A stretch of 64,000 nt of DNA from Hippopus hippopus (lineage: Eukaryota > Mollusca > Bivalvia > Cardiida > Cardiidae). Location: contig OX328106.1 of NCBI GenBank assembly GCA_946811185.2, positions 28,208,426-28,272,425 of the forward strand, given 5' to 3'. Positions 1 through 10,224 of this stretch are shown one piece after another; position 1 is the stretch's first letter, and the number at the start of each line of letters is the position of its first letter. The position numbers and the translations under genes were made by a program. Under the pieces are notes generated by a model. That model made no database searches. It saw only the letters and a program-made list of their open reading frames with translations, and was not told the origin of the DNA.

Positions 1-93
1 ATGCTGGCTACCTGCATTTTCTCCTTTTCCCACAATGTTTTCAAAAGGCTTCTTTCCCAGAGTCGTTAAAAGTCGGCATTGTGTGGCAAAGGG
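1..93. mobile_element. TTAA foldback MITE, right half
   Basis: Right arm of the palindromic family described at 48953-49173, ending in GTGTGGCAAAGGG followed by TTAA (94-97). The window starts at the palindrome centre; the full counterpart is at 20657-20877. Confidence 0.8.
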
Positions 94-247
94 TTAAAGC
101 AAAAACTGAAAATTCAAAATTGCCTCACTCTCAAGGATCAAATAAATTAACTTGACCTCAGTTGACAGCTGAAAATACAATCCACTGAAAATCAGGCAGT
201 TTTTTATAGCATAAGCTTGACTAAACAAGTGGATAGCAAAGATCCAA

Positions 248-338
248 GATCAGACTGCACATTTTGTGCAGTCTGATCTGGATCTATGCTGTCCACAGAA
301 GCTCTAATTTTCGCCTAAGGCACTGACAGGGTTAAGTA
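248..338. repeat. GATCAGACTGCAC palindrome element
   Basis: GATCAGACTGCAC is followed after five bases by its exact reverse complement (248-278), then a conserved flank ending in GACAGGGTTAAG. Relatives occur at 6395, 7082, 19863, 21032, 27673, 43475, 45755, 55075, 61182 and 62110. Short non-autonomous element of unknown superfamily. Confidence 0.6.
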
Positions 339-593
339 TGTGGGAGGGGTGATCAAATCATTTTCCTCCCCTCTGGTATTTCATCAATCACACCCTAGCA
401 AAACATTCTTTAAAAATCCTGATACATTACTTTTTGTTTACTTGGTTACAGGTTCCCAGTCTAGCGAGGATTGTTCTATTGGTGCAAGGTTGTCAGCATC
501 AGGCCAAGGAAATATGCAATGTCTGAGAACAATTCAAGATACACAGACCCAGGCAGACAGCGCTTCAGGTACAAAACTACATATAGTACCAGT

Positions 594-722
594 AGTAATC
601 AGCATTTTCTCCTTTTCCGACTATGTTTTCTACCTTTCACACAGAGTTTTTTTCAATTTTTGAGTTACGTTTGTCATCTGTAAATGCTTTGAATTTAGAC
701 TACCGGTAATCTAAAATTTTGT
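594..722. mobile_element. TTAA MITE fragment
   Basis: Half palindrome (AGCATTTTCTCCTTTTCC through AAATGCTTTGAATTTAGAC). The SINE at 723 is inserted at its end. The counterpart is at 21378-21506. Confidence 0.6.
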
Positions 723-989
723 TGGTTGTTGGTTGTATTGGGGTTTAACGCCACTTTAACAGCTAAGGTCATATCATGGCGGTCGATGACGCACATGTGT
801 TTCCTGGCTTTCTCACACCAGTACTAACACAACTTTCTTTCCAAAGCCACCGACTACTTTTCTCACATGCTGCAGCAGAGGTGAGAGGCGAAAATACGCC
901 GGAAGGAAAGTTCGCCTCAACCGGGTATCGAACTCACAACCACCAGGTCATGAGTCCGACACGCTCACCACTGAGCCACCCGGGCGGGC
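723..989 (-). mobile_element. tRNA-derived SINE with perfect target duplication
   Basis: On the minus strand the 5' head reads GGTGGCTCAGTGG (box A) and GTGAGTTCGATACC (box B), both close to Pol III promoter consensus. The 3' end has GGCGTTAAACCCC and a TTGG/TTGT-rich tail. It is flanked by CTAAAATTTTGT at 711-722 and 990-1001. The right genomic copy has one CTAAAATTTTGT and no SINE, so the boundaries are certain. A similar element sits at 10985-11237. It may belong to a mollusc V-SINE or MESC-like group; I cannot decide which. Confidence 0.9.
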
Positions 990-1164
990 CTAAAATTTTG
1001 TAGTTTAGTAAAAGTTAACAAATCTGAGATGAAAGAAGGGTCGTGTTCTGCCAGTAATTGTTTAGAGAGGAAAATACTTGTCCCATAAACTTTCACAGAT
1101 AGGGGACTTTTTAAATACTGGTGAGACAAAAATGCACTCAAGACTACTACTCAAATACATTTGA

Positions 1165-1420
1165 GCCATGCTTTGTGAAATGGGGGCTTAATGCATCTCC
1201 ATGATTCATCATACCGATCAAATCATTACATAGTTATGGTTCCATAAAATCCATTTTGTCTTAACAACAAGCTGAATTGCAGGGTAGAATGGTCCTTGGA
1301 CATGCAGAAAATTGACCAATATCAAAAAGTTTCAACCCATGTCAGCCTGTGTGGACTGTACAGGCTGACAATAGACGTTATTTTTCGCTGGTGCATTAAG
1401 CCCCCTTTTCACAGAGCATG
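1165..1420. repeat. Palindromic element, GGGGGCTTAATGCAT ends
   Basis: GCCATGCTTTGTGAAATGGG at 1165 returns inverted at 1401-1420. An inner hairpin TCAGCCTGTGTGG/GTACAGGCTGA lies near 1340-1370. The counterpart is in the right copy at about 21672-21926, and degenerate relatives occur at 43540-43690 and 61270-61480. Confidence 0.55.
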
Positions 1421-1798
1421 GAAAGGGACAAAGTCCCTTCTAAGTGCATTTTGATGGGACATTTTTAATTCAGTTGGAAAATCTCCCAGAATTTCCCCTT
1501 TCAGAAGAACATTGGAACAGAGATAGTGTTTTATTTTTTACCATTTTCTAGTATTTCCTGTCTTCAGATCACAATCAAGGAATGTCTGTAGTGTGAGTTG
1601 AAGCCTGTAGCAAGCTGAAAACAAGTTGTATATGACAAGATGATTTCATGTAAAAGATACTTACAGGAATTCACTTCCTCGGAAAATGCTGTACTTTTTC
1701 CTCCTGACCCCTGTTGTATACAGTATCTCATAGAGTCTGTGCAAGAGGAACTGTGAGCTTAAGAGGTTTGTATGAAATACTGGTAGAAGAAATGCTAG

Positions 1799-1885
1799 AG
1801 CCGGCACAGGTAGCTCATTGGTTAGCATATGTGACTCGTGACCTGTGAACTGTGAGCTCAAATTCCAGCTTTTTCTTCACCCTTA
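1799..1885 (+). mobile_element. tRNA-like SINE head
   Basis: AGGTAGCTCATTGGTTAGCA resembles a box A and GAGCTCAAATTCC a weak box B. It is a decayed tRNA-derived SINE head, not a functional tRNA: no proper acceptor stem forms. The counterpart is near 22305-22390. Confidence 0.5.
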
Positions 1886-1965
1886 TGGTACCAGAATGAC
1901 TTTTTAATGAGAAAGCACGGTTGAAAATATCAGTGGAATTTTTTTTATAGCAGGCCTAAATATAA

Positions 1966-2080
1966 CTCTTTACCACACGAGAAAAATGTCCAAACTGAGA
2001 GTATTTGCAGACAACAATTTTCTCCTTTTTCCACAATGTTTTCAAAAGGTCATTAAACCTCGGGAATGTGTGGTAACAGG
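1966..2080. mobile_element. TTAA MITE with internal deletion
   Basis: It begins CTCTTTACCACAC and ends GTGTGGTAACAGG. Compared with 22472-22670 it lacks 84 bases including most of the left arm. The deletion endpoints share ATTT. Confidence 0.75.
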
Positions 2081-2225
2081 CTAAAATAATTACAGATATT
2101 GATTAATCATTGTGAACCCTCACTTTAACATTTTACAAAACAAAAACATTTTAGACTAGATCCAGATGAAAGCAACTGCAAACAAGAAAACAAATATTAT
2201 GCATGTGGTGGAATGTTTCTTTGAA

Positions 2226-2277
2226 TGGGTAGAAAACATGGTAGGAAAAGGAGAAAATGCATTTTCTCCTCTTATTA
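2226..2277. mobile_element. TTAA MITE remnant
   Basis: Short palindrome centre, GGAGAAAATGCATTTTCTCC, with part of the GGTAGAAAACATGG flank. The counterpart is at 22817-22868. Confidence 0.5.
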
Positions 2278-2312
2278 TGATGTAGGTTATATTTTTTCAT
2301 TCTAAGTCTTTT

Positions 2313-3893
2313 TAGCTCACCTGAGCATGAAGTGCTGTGTTGTGTCCGTCGTCCATCATGCATCATCACCTTTTACCTTGTGTACACACTAGTGGCCACA
2401 TTTTCAGTCAAATACTCTTCAATGTTTGTCAGAATGTTTGTCCTGATGACATCTTGGATGAGTTTAAAAATTGGTCACATCTGATCAAAAACTAGGTCTC
2501 TAGATAAAATCTATGAATAACCTTGTGTATGCTCTAGTGCCCATATTTTCAGTGAAATACTCATGAAAGTTGGTCAGAATCTTTGTCTTGATGTTATCTT
2601 GGACAAGTTTGAAAATGGGTAATGTTGAGACAAAAACTAGGTCACTAGGTCAAACTTTAAAAAAATCTTATGTACACTCTAAAGGCCACATTTTCTGTAC
2701 ATTACTCTTGAAAATTGGTCAGAATATATGTTTTCAAGATATCTTGGATGATATTGAAAATGGGTCATATCAGGTCAAAGACTAGGTCACCAGGTCACAT
2801 CTTTGAAAAACCTTGTGTACGCTCTACAGGCCACATTTTCAGTCCAATACAAATGAAAGTGTTCAGAATGTTTATCTTGATAATATCTTAGATGAGTTTG
2901 AAAATGGGTCATATTGGATAAAAACTGTTATCAGGTCAAATCTTTAAAAAACCTTATGTACGCTCTAGAGACCACATTTTCAGTCTGACACTCATGAAGC
3001 TTCATCAGAATGTTTGTCTTAATGATATGATGGACAAGTTTGAAAAAAGGTCATGTCGAGTTGAAAACTATGTCACTCATTTAAATCTTAGAAAAACCTT
3101 GTGTATGCTCTGGAGCCAACATTTTCAATGCAATTCTCTTCAAAGTTGGTCAGAATGTTTGTCTTGATGATATCTTGGACGAGTTGGACAATGGATCATG
3201 TTGGATCAAAAACTAGGTCATCATGTCAGATCTTGTGTATGCTGTAAGGACAATATTTTCAGTCCAATACCAATGAAAATTTGTCAGATTGTTTGTCATG
3301 ATAATATCTAGGCCACTATGCCAAATCGTAGAAAAACCTTGTGACCGATTTAGAGGCTTTATTTTCGTTACAATACTCTTTAAAATTGGTCAGGATGTTT
3401 GTCTTGATAATATCTTTTAGGAGTTTGAAAATATGTCACATCTGGTCAAAAACTAGGTCATCACGTTAAATCTTTGAAAAACCTTGTGTAAGCTATAGAG
3501 GCCATATTTTCATTACAAAAATCTTGAAACTTGGTCAGAATGTTTGTCTTGATATCTTAAAAAAATTTAAAAATAGGTCATATTGGAACAAAAACCAGGT
3601 CACCAGGTAGAATCTTTGAAAAACCTTGTGTACACTCTACAGACCACATTTTCTGTCAAATGCTCATGAAAGGTGGTCAGAATATTTGTCTTGGTAATTT
3701 CTACAAGTCTGAAAATAGGCAATGTTGACCTAAAAAGTAGGTCACAGAGGCAAATTCCTAGAAGCCATATTATAAGTCCAATACTAATGAAAGTTTGTCT
3801 TTATATCTCGGAAGAGATCGAAAACGGACCATGTTAGGTCAAAAGGGTCAGGTGAGTGACTTCAGGGCCATCATGACCCTCTTGTTCTAGATT
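2313..3893 (+). repeat. AGGTCA-type tandem array, sense
   Basis: It opens with AGCTCACCTGAGCATGAAG and a GTCC-rich stretch. About ten diverged repeats of roughly 130-145 bp follow. Each reads GGTCAGAATGTTTGTCTTGA, then TTTGAAAATGGGTCATGT, then AAAACTAGGTCA, then CTCTAGAGGCCACATTTTCA. It closes with CAGGGCCATCATGACCCTC. Small open frames here only translate the repeat. Confidence 0.85.
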
Positions 3894-4312
3894 TAGAAAG
3901 TAAAACAACTTCTGATTGGCTAAACCATTTGGTTTAGTTTCGAATAAACATGGACTTAATCTCTTTTGATTTTAGTTTCAGAGAGACAAAGATGACAGGC
4001 AGGATATTCTGATAATCAACAGACAGCAGACTTTTGTTATACTTGTATTGTCAATAGTGAAATACCACTGTTGTACCTCTGCAAAATAAATTTCAAATCT
4101 TTACTGAAATATTAGTTGTTTTACAGTCCAGAGGAAGGAGATTTTTGAAAACATTGTAAAAAGAGGAGAAAACACTGGTAACCTGACAGTAAATAGTGCG
4201 AACATCCATCATTCTCTCATGAACATTCTATAAATAGTAGTGTTTTGTAATATTGGCAGTGATGGAACTTCTCAAATTTACTGTATCATAAACTGAGACA
4301 TTTTCATTCTGT

Positions 4313-5465
4313 CAAACAAGAGGGCCATTGGTCCTAAAGCACTCACCTGAGTAAAGTCATCTAGGGCTGATAAAGCTGAAAAGATCCTGATTTTAATGAT
4401 GTAAGACACCTGAGTGTAAAAGACCTATTTTTTGACCCAAAGTGACCCAATTTCAAACTTGTCAGAGATATAATCATGACAAACATTCTGACCAAGTTTC
4501 AAGACTATCAGGCTGAAAATGTGGCCTCTAGACTACACACAAAATTTTTAAAACATCTGGCCAAGTGACCTATTTTTCTATCTGACATGACCCAATTTCA
4601 GACTTGTCTGAGATATCATCATGATAACCTTTCTGACCAAGTTTCATGAGTATCAGGCTGAAAATGTGGCCTCTACAGTGAACACAAGGCTTTAATAAGA
4701 TTTGGACAAGTGACCTACCTTTTTACCCCACATGACCCAATTTCATAAATATCCGAGATATCATCAAGACAACTATTCTGACTTAGTTTCATGAGTATTT
4801 AGCTGGAAATGTGGCCTCCAGAGTGCATACAAGGTTTTCCTAAGATTTGGCCCAGTGACCTACTTTTTACACCCAACATGACCCTATTTCAAACATGTCC
4901 GAGAAATCATGAAGACAAACATTTTCACCAAGTTTCATGTGTATCTGGCTGAAAATGTGGCCTCTATAGTGCATATAAGGTTTTCCTAAGATTTGGCTTG
5001 TTGACCTGCTTTTTGACCCTACATAACCCAATTTCATACTTAACAGAGATATCTTTAATCTAAACATTCTGACCAAGTTTCAAGAGTATCTGGCTGATAA
5101 TGTAGCTTCTAGACTGCACATAGGGTTTTTCTAAGATTTGGCCCAGTGACCTACTTTTTGACTTGACATGACCCAATTTCGAACTTGTCTGAGATATTAT
5201 CAAGACAAACAGTCTGACATAGTTTCATGACTATCAGGCTGAAAATGTGGCCTCTAGAATGCACATAAGGTTTTTCTAAGACTTGGCCAAGTGACCTACT
5301 TTTTGACCCCAGATAACCCAATTTCCAACCTGTCCAAGATGTTATCAAGACAAAAATCCTGACTGAGTTTTAAGAGTATCAGACTGAAAATACGGCCTCT
5401 TGAGTGCACACAAGCTTTTGCTAAGATTTGCTCCAGGGACCTACTTATTGACCCCACATGACTTA
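4313..5465 (-). repeat. AGGTCA-type tandem array, antisense
   Basis: The same monomer as 2313-3893 but reversed (TTCTGACCAAGTTTCATGAG, AAAATGTGGCCTCTAGA, CAGTGACCTACTTTTTGACC), about eight units. It opens with AAGAGGGCCATTGGTCCT, a decayed form of the GGGCCATCATGGCCC end hairpin. With 2313-3893 it makes a large inverted arrangement of arrays. Confidence 0.8.
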
Positions 5466-5504
5466 AGGATAGGGCACCCTAATGGGATTCGTGTAACATC
5501 GCCT

Positions 5505-5642
5505 TTCATCGCCAAAATCATACAAATTCGGCTAAGACTCTGGTAATCGGTAATTGATGTGGGGAACCAGAGTGTATCGGCCGATCAATTACGGATTACC
5601 CGAGTCTTAGCCTAATCTTTATGTTTTTTCGGCAATGAAAAT
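5505..5642. repeat. Foldback element
   Basis: GGCTAAGACTCTGGTAATCG at 5530 is mirrored by CGGATTACCCGAGTCTTAGC up to 5612. Weaker pairing extends outward (CATCGCC/GGCAATG). Compact MITE of unknown family; duplicated at about 26096-26233. Confidence 0.65.
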
Positions 5643-5660
5643 AGACTTGTGTTTTAATGA

Positions 5661-5800
5661 CCCTGGAGAAGGCCTTTGAAAAATTGAGAGAAAAGGAGAA
5701 AATGCTGGTTACCATTTGAAAGACAGAAGTCACCCTTTGACCAACAATGAACTTGTCGTCAGCAAATGCTTTCAGTTTGTCCAGATATTCATGGTAGAAA
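5661..5800. mobile_element. TTAA MITE fragment
   Basis: Left arm GGCCTTTGAAAA...GGAGAAAATGCTGGTTACC and right-end piece GCAAATGCTTTCAGTTTGTC; the centre right arm is missing. The counterpart is at 26252-26391. Confidence 0.55.
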
Positions 5801-6394
5801 CTATACGCATAAGTATTAATTAAGCACTGCCCAAACTAATTAACACATTACCTTGGCCTGCAAGAGGCCTTGAACTCAACCCAATTGAATATTTGTAGGA
5901 CCATCTGGGGCGTCAAGTTCAAGCAAAGGATCCATCCATTCAAAATCTACAGGAATTGGCCCACGTACACTTCATGATGAATAGCAGAGGATCTTAATGA
6001 TGTGAATTCAGCGTTTGATTTCCAGCATGAGAAGGCGGGCTACAGCAGTTATTTGTACGAGGGTAGAATACACCAGATACTGATGTCACCATTGCTGTTG
6101 GTTGAGGCATGAACACTTAATGTTTTTGGAGAATTTCCTGTACATCAGACCATTGACCTAGCCTCTGTGACCATAGATTTGACATGACCATTTTCTTACA
6201 TTACGACTATCAATAAATTATACCTAAAGGTAGAAGAAGTGTTGGTATTTGATGGATTGACACCTTGGAGTGTTCTGTTAACCAATTTTTAACAAAGCCT
6301 TAGGTTTCCATATCATGAATGACAACTGCATTGTGTTGGGGTGGTGCTTAACACTTAGGCTGCTATGCATGACAAGGACCTTTTTTGCAGACAG

Positions 6395-6475
6395 CATAGA
6401 TCAAGATCAGACTGCACAGAGCATGCAGCCAGATCTTGGGTCTACACTCTCCAATTAGGAGATATTTTTCCCCAA
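6395..6475. repeat. GATCAGACTGCAC element, decayed
   Basis: AGATCAAGATCAGACTGCAC followed by GCATGCAGCCAGATCTTGGG. A member of the family at 248-338, just 3' of the duplicate PSTK exon 6 poly(A) region. Confidence 0.45.
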
Positions 6476-6572
6476 AAAAACTTTGAAATAGCAACATTTG
6501 GGTTTTTACTATTGACTGAAAAGTTTTATTTCACTTATTTAGCAATGCTTATGTGTAAACATGCTCATAGAA

Positions 6573-6787
6573 TTAAATGTCAAGATTAAATTCTTTTTTC
6601 CTTTCAAAGCAATCTTTCAGAAACAAAAACAGATCACTTGAGTCATCTTTGGAAGCATCTGCAGAAAAGGACAAGATATGTAGAGGCACTGTTATTTCTC
6701 CTTTTTGAAGCTGACAAGTGATGTCTTTGCGCACTATCTGTAAACGTGCTGCCAGTGTCTTTAGATCTACTTTAGTCATACCAGCTT
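6573..6787 (-). pseudogene. PSTK: Duplicate of PSTK exon 6
   Basis: Identical at the protein level to the exon at 27378-27164, with splice acceptor, TAA stop and AATAAA (6530-6525) kept. It joins in phase to the duplicate exon 5 at 9279. Intactness suggests a recent duplication or an assembly haplotype rather than an old dead copy. Confidence 0.8.
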
Positions 6788-6911
6788 CTGAAAAAAGATA
6801 CATAAATTCTTCTCTTTTAACTGTTTATCGACGAAGATTTTAGACTCATTCATATTGAAATCATCTGAAGATAACAAATGTTGCTAAAATGATAGAGCAT
6901 CATTTTTATTA

Positions 6912-7145
6912 AAAAGGGGAAAATGCTGGTAACCAGCATTTTCTCTTTTTCTCACAATGTGTTCAAAAGCCTTCTTCCTTAAGGTTGTTAAAGCTCAGGG
7001 TTATGTGATAAAATGTTAAATTGTGTGAATATTTACATGAAACATTATAACCCTTGGCACACCTTGCACAACTTCACAGCCATTATAGATCAAGATTAGA
7101 CTGCGAAAAAAGTGCAATCTGATCTTTGGTCTACACTGTCTGCCT
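6912..7145. mobile_element. TTAA MITE fragment followed by GATCAGACTGCAC-type element
   Basis: GAAAATGCTGGTAACCAGCATTTTC forms the palindrome centre near 6918, with the right arm to about 7018. At 7082-7145 a decayed hairpin (AGATTAGACTGCG, GTGCAATCTGATC) follows. The counterparts are at 27503-27737. Confidence 0.55.
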
Positions 7146-7557
7146 TGCAGAGACATTCTGGAAAGGAGCAACCTTGAAACTGCAACTATTTGGGCCTTAT
7201 CTCTGGATTAGTTAGATTTATCCAGGAATTTAAAAGAATTTTTTTGGGGGCAGACAACTCTTCTCATGTTGCAGCACTACACTTTTCATGACACAATAAG
7301 CAATCCTGCTTTTGCTATAGTGTGTTTATATACCATCCCTGTTCACACCATTGGAACTCCTGTTTATGGAAAAGCAATAAATGGGTCCTTGAGAGTGTTA
7401 CAGAAAAAACCTAGGACCACAAATCTTGTGTATGAACACCGACTGCCGTGATGTAGCGGGAAACTTGTTTAAAGCTATGTAAAATACATACACAAAAACA
7501 CATGTTATGTAATACTGTGAAAAATCAGGTCCTACAATATCAAAAACATTACGATTT

Positions 7558-9237
7558 TTAGCTAACTTGAGCGCAAAGCGCTCAAGATGAGCTTTTTTGA
7601 TCATGCTGTGTCTGTCGTGTGTCATCTGTTGTGTGTCAACAACTTTTACCTTGTGTACACTCTATAGGCCACATTTTCAGTCTGATACTCATGAAACTTA
7701 ATCAGAATGTTTGTCTTGATTATATCTCCAACAAGTTTGAAAGTGGGTCATGTTGAATCAAAACTAGGTCACAAGGTCAAATCATAGAAAAAATATTGTG
7801 TACCCTCTAAAGGCCACATTTTCAGTCCAAAACTCTTGAAAGTTGGTCAGAATGTTTGTCTTGATAATATCTCTCACATGTATGAAAATGGGTCACGTTG
7901 AGTCAAAAACTAGGTCACTAGGTCAAATCTTTAAAAAACCTTGTGTACGCTCAAGAGGCCACATTTTCAGTCCAATACTCATGAAACTTCGTCAGAATGT
8001 TTATCTTGATATCTTGGATGAATTCAAAAGTGGGCCATGTCGGGTCAAAAACAAGGTCACTAGATCAAATCTTTGAAAAACCTTGTATACACTCTAGAGG
8101 CCACATTTTCAGCCCAAAACTCTTGAAAATTGGTCACAATGTTTGTCTTAAAAATATTTCAGATGAATTTGAAAATGGGTCATGTTGGGTTAAAAACTAG
8201 GTCACTGGGTCAAATCTTTGAAAAAACTTGTGTTCACTCTAGAGGCCAAATGTCAGTCCAATACTCATTTAACTTGGTCAGAATGTTTGTCTTCATGATA
8301 TCTTGGACCAGTTTGAAAATGGGTCATGTTGAGTCAGAAACTAGGTCACTTGGTTAAATCTTAGAAAAACTTTGTGCAGGCTCTACTGGCCACATTTTCA
8401 GTCCAATATAAAGTTGATTAGAATGTTTGTCTTGATGATATCTTGGAGGTGTTTGAGAATGAGTCACTTTGGGTCAACAACTAGGTCACTAGGTCAATTT
8501 TTTTAAAAACCTTTCGTACACTGTAGAGGCCACATTTTCAGTTTAATACTCATGAAACATAGTCAGAATGTTTGTCTTGATGATATCTCAGATGAGTTTG
8601 AAAATGAGTCTCTTGGGTCACTAGGTCAAATCTTAGAAAAATCTTTTGTACACTTAAGAGGCAACATTTTCATTCAATACCCATGAAAGTTGGTCAGAAT
8701 GTTTGATGATATCTCATATGAAATTGAAAAGGGGTTGCATCGCTTTAAAAACTATGTCACCAGGTCAAATCCGTAAAACAGCTTGTGTACGCTCTAGAGG
8801 CCACATTTTCTGTCAAATTCTAATGAAAATTAGTCTGAATTTTTTCTTTAAGATAAATAAGATGAGATTAAAAATAGGTCACACTGGGTCAAAAAATAGG
8901 TCGCTAGGTCAAATTTTGTAAAAAAAAAAAAAAAAAAACCTTGTGTACACTCTAGAGGCCACATTTTCTGTCCAATAACCATGAAAGATGGTCGGAATCT
9001 TTGTTTTGATAATCTCTACATCAAGTTGTAAAGTCGGCTATGTTGGGCTAAAAAGTAGGTCACTGAGACAAATTCAAGAAAAAGCTTGTGTTCTTGCTAG
9101 AGGCCAAATTTTTAGTCCAATACTTATGAAAGCTTGTGAGAATATTTGTCATAATATCTCATAAGAGATTTGGAAATGGGTCATGTTTGGTCAAAAGGCT
9201 CAGGTGAACGACTCCAGGGCCATCATGGCCCTCTTCT
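7558..9237 (+). repeat. AGGTCA-type tandem array, sense, second
   Basis: It begins with the hairpin TTGAGCGCAAAGCGCTCAA and a GTCT-rich run. About eleven monomers follow, containing direct repeats such as AGGTCACTAGGTCA (7912-7925 and 8483-8496). It closes with CAGGGCCATCATGGCCCTC. Counterpart 28149-29828. Confidence 0.85.
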
Positions 9238-9278
9238 TTTGTAAATGTAAGTTTTAGCCAATCAAAACAAAACTCTAC

Positions 9279-9460
9279 CTTTAGCCCTGCCCATTTCTAC
9301 AGAAATGAGTTTCCTGAGTATCTGATCAGACTGATGAAGAAAACTTGCAGAAGAAATATCCCTGGACTGGTTTGCTGCTTCAATGTCCTCCTCTACAAGA
9401 CTTTCAACAGGACTGGAAAGAGCATTGTCAATAATACGACAGATACTCTGCAGACATAAG
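9279..9460 (-). pseudogene. PSTK: Duplicate of PSTK exon 5
   Basis: Same protein, acceptor and GTAGAG donor as the exon at 30050-29869. No frameshift or stop is present. No PSTK exon 1-4 lies within reach on its 5' side in this window, so on its own it is a partial gene copy unless transcription reads through from the main gene. Confidence 0.8.
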
Positions 9461-9483
9461 CTGAAACACATAAAAATGATTAA

Positions 9484-9626
9484 CCCTTTACCACATGATC
9501 CTAAGTTTAAACAACCCTTAAAGAGAAGGCTTTTGAAAACAATGTGGGAAAAGGACAATCAAAGACCAAAAAACATCACTTGAGCTACATTTAATTTGTC
9601 TTCTGCATATGCTTCAATTTTGTTGT
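9484..9626. mobile_element. TTAA MITE truncated at duplication breakpoint
   Basis: TTAA (9480-9483) then CCCTTTACCACATGATCC and the left arm. It continues to GCTTCAATTTTGTTGT, where homology to the right copy ends. The intact relative at 30074-30244 runs on to its own TTGTTTGGTGAGGAG terminus. Confidence 0.75.
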
Positions 9627-9867
9627 CTAAGGGTCTTAAAACAGAGAACCATTCCATAAATAGTTATCGATAAATTTTTGCTATAATAGCACAAAGCACA
9701 ACTTTTGAGTGTTATATTGCTAGCATAAATTAACAAAACATTTTGGAGAAATTTGTGGTCTTCTTACCTCTACTCAGCAAGTGCATTTGACAAGAAAAAA
9801 TTTACTTGATATACCTATAACCAAATAAGTCTATGCTTTTCTCATGGCTTTTGAAAAGAAATTGGCT

Positions 9868-9975
9868 TGAATTTTTTCCTTTTCCACAGTGTTTTAAACC
9901 TTTTCAAAGACAAAATTGATCATTTGAATCACATTTTTTCATTTAAAAATACTTTCAATATGGACAAGTTTAGGA
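9868..9975. mobile_element. TTAA MITE fragment
   Basis: TTTTTTCCTTTTCCACAGTG and a following CAAAATTGATCATTTGAATC flank resemble a right arm of the family. Weak but recognisable. Confidence 0.4.
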
Positions 9976-10079
9976 TTTATGTTCTCTGGAAGAGCAATTA
10001 TTTCCGACCATCTTTGGGACTCTGCCCACATAATAAGGACTTTTTGATGCTGTAATGTAATAAACAAAGAAGAACTCAC

Positions 10080-10171
10080 ATGCTGGAATCAAAAGGAACA
10101 GGCTTTTTTGTGTCGGGGGATTGTTCTCCTGAGATGTTCGTCTGGGCTTGTTCTTCCCAACTGAACTGAAC
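10080..10171 (-). CDS. Exon-like segment, unidentified
   Basis: On the minus strand a pyrimidine-poor but acceptable acceptor (ATCTATGCTAG) precedes 92 bases, followed by a strong donor GTGAGT at 10079. One frame reads VQFSWEEQAQTNISGEQ and then DTKKPVPFDSS, which looks like ordinary disordered protein. It ends in phase 2, the entry phase of the duplicate PSTK exon 5 at 9460. I do not recognise it. It could be an exon of a chimeric transcript, or chance. Confidence 0.25.
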
Positions 10172-10224
10172 CTAGCATAGATAGATAAATTGCAGTTCCC
10201 TCAAAACCAAATTTATCATTCTTC

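Larger units (their letters stand above)
1..9626. repeat. Duplicated segment, left copy
   Basis: Collinear with 20785-30216. The offset is 20784 up to about 720, 20506 after the SINE, and 20590-20591 after an 84-bp deletion near 2020. Identity stops sharply at 9626, within a TTAA MITE. The left end lies outside the window. The segment carries the duplicate PSTK exons 5-6 and three tandem arrays. Confidence 0.95.

Noticed and set aside
340..663. 107-codon plus-strand frame conserved in both duplicate copies
   Set aside because: It crosses into a TTAA MITE fragment; conservation merely reflects the recent duplication.
1799..1885. tRNA gene
   Set aside because: Boxes A and B are recognisable but no cloverleaf acceptor stem forms, and the sequence is part of a SINE-like repeat.
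7843..8357. Three overlapping 67-77 codon frames beginning MVRMFVLI, MFILIS, MVTMFVLK
   Set aside because: They are translations of successive AGGTCA-array monomers; the similarity between them is the tandem repeat, and equivalent frames appear in all arrays in either orientation.
9262..9558. Earlier idea that the exon fragments at 9279-9460 and 6573-6787 belong to a formin FH2 or adhesion-GPCR GAIN domain
   Set aside because: The phase-consistent chain to the DDNMYYRSMRY exon and the P-loop exon, and resemblance to the PSTK C-terminus, explain them better.
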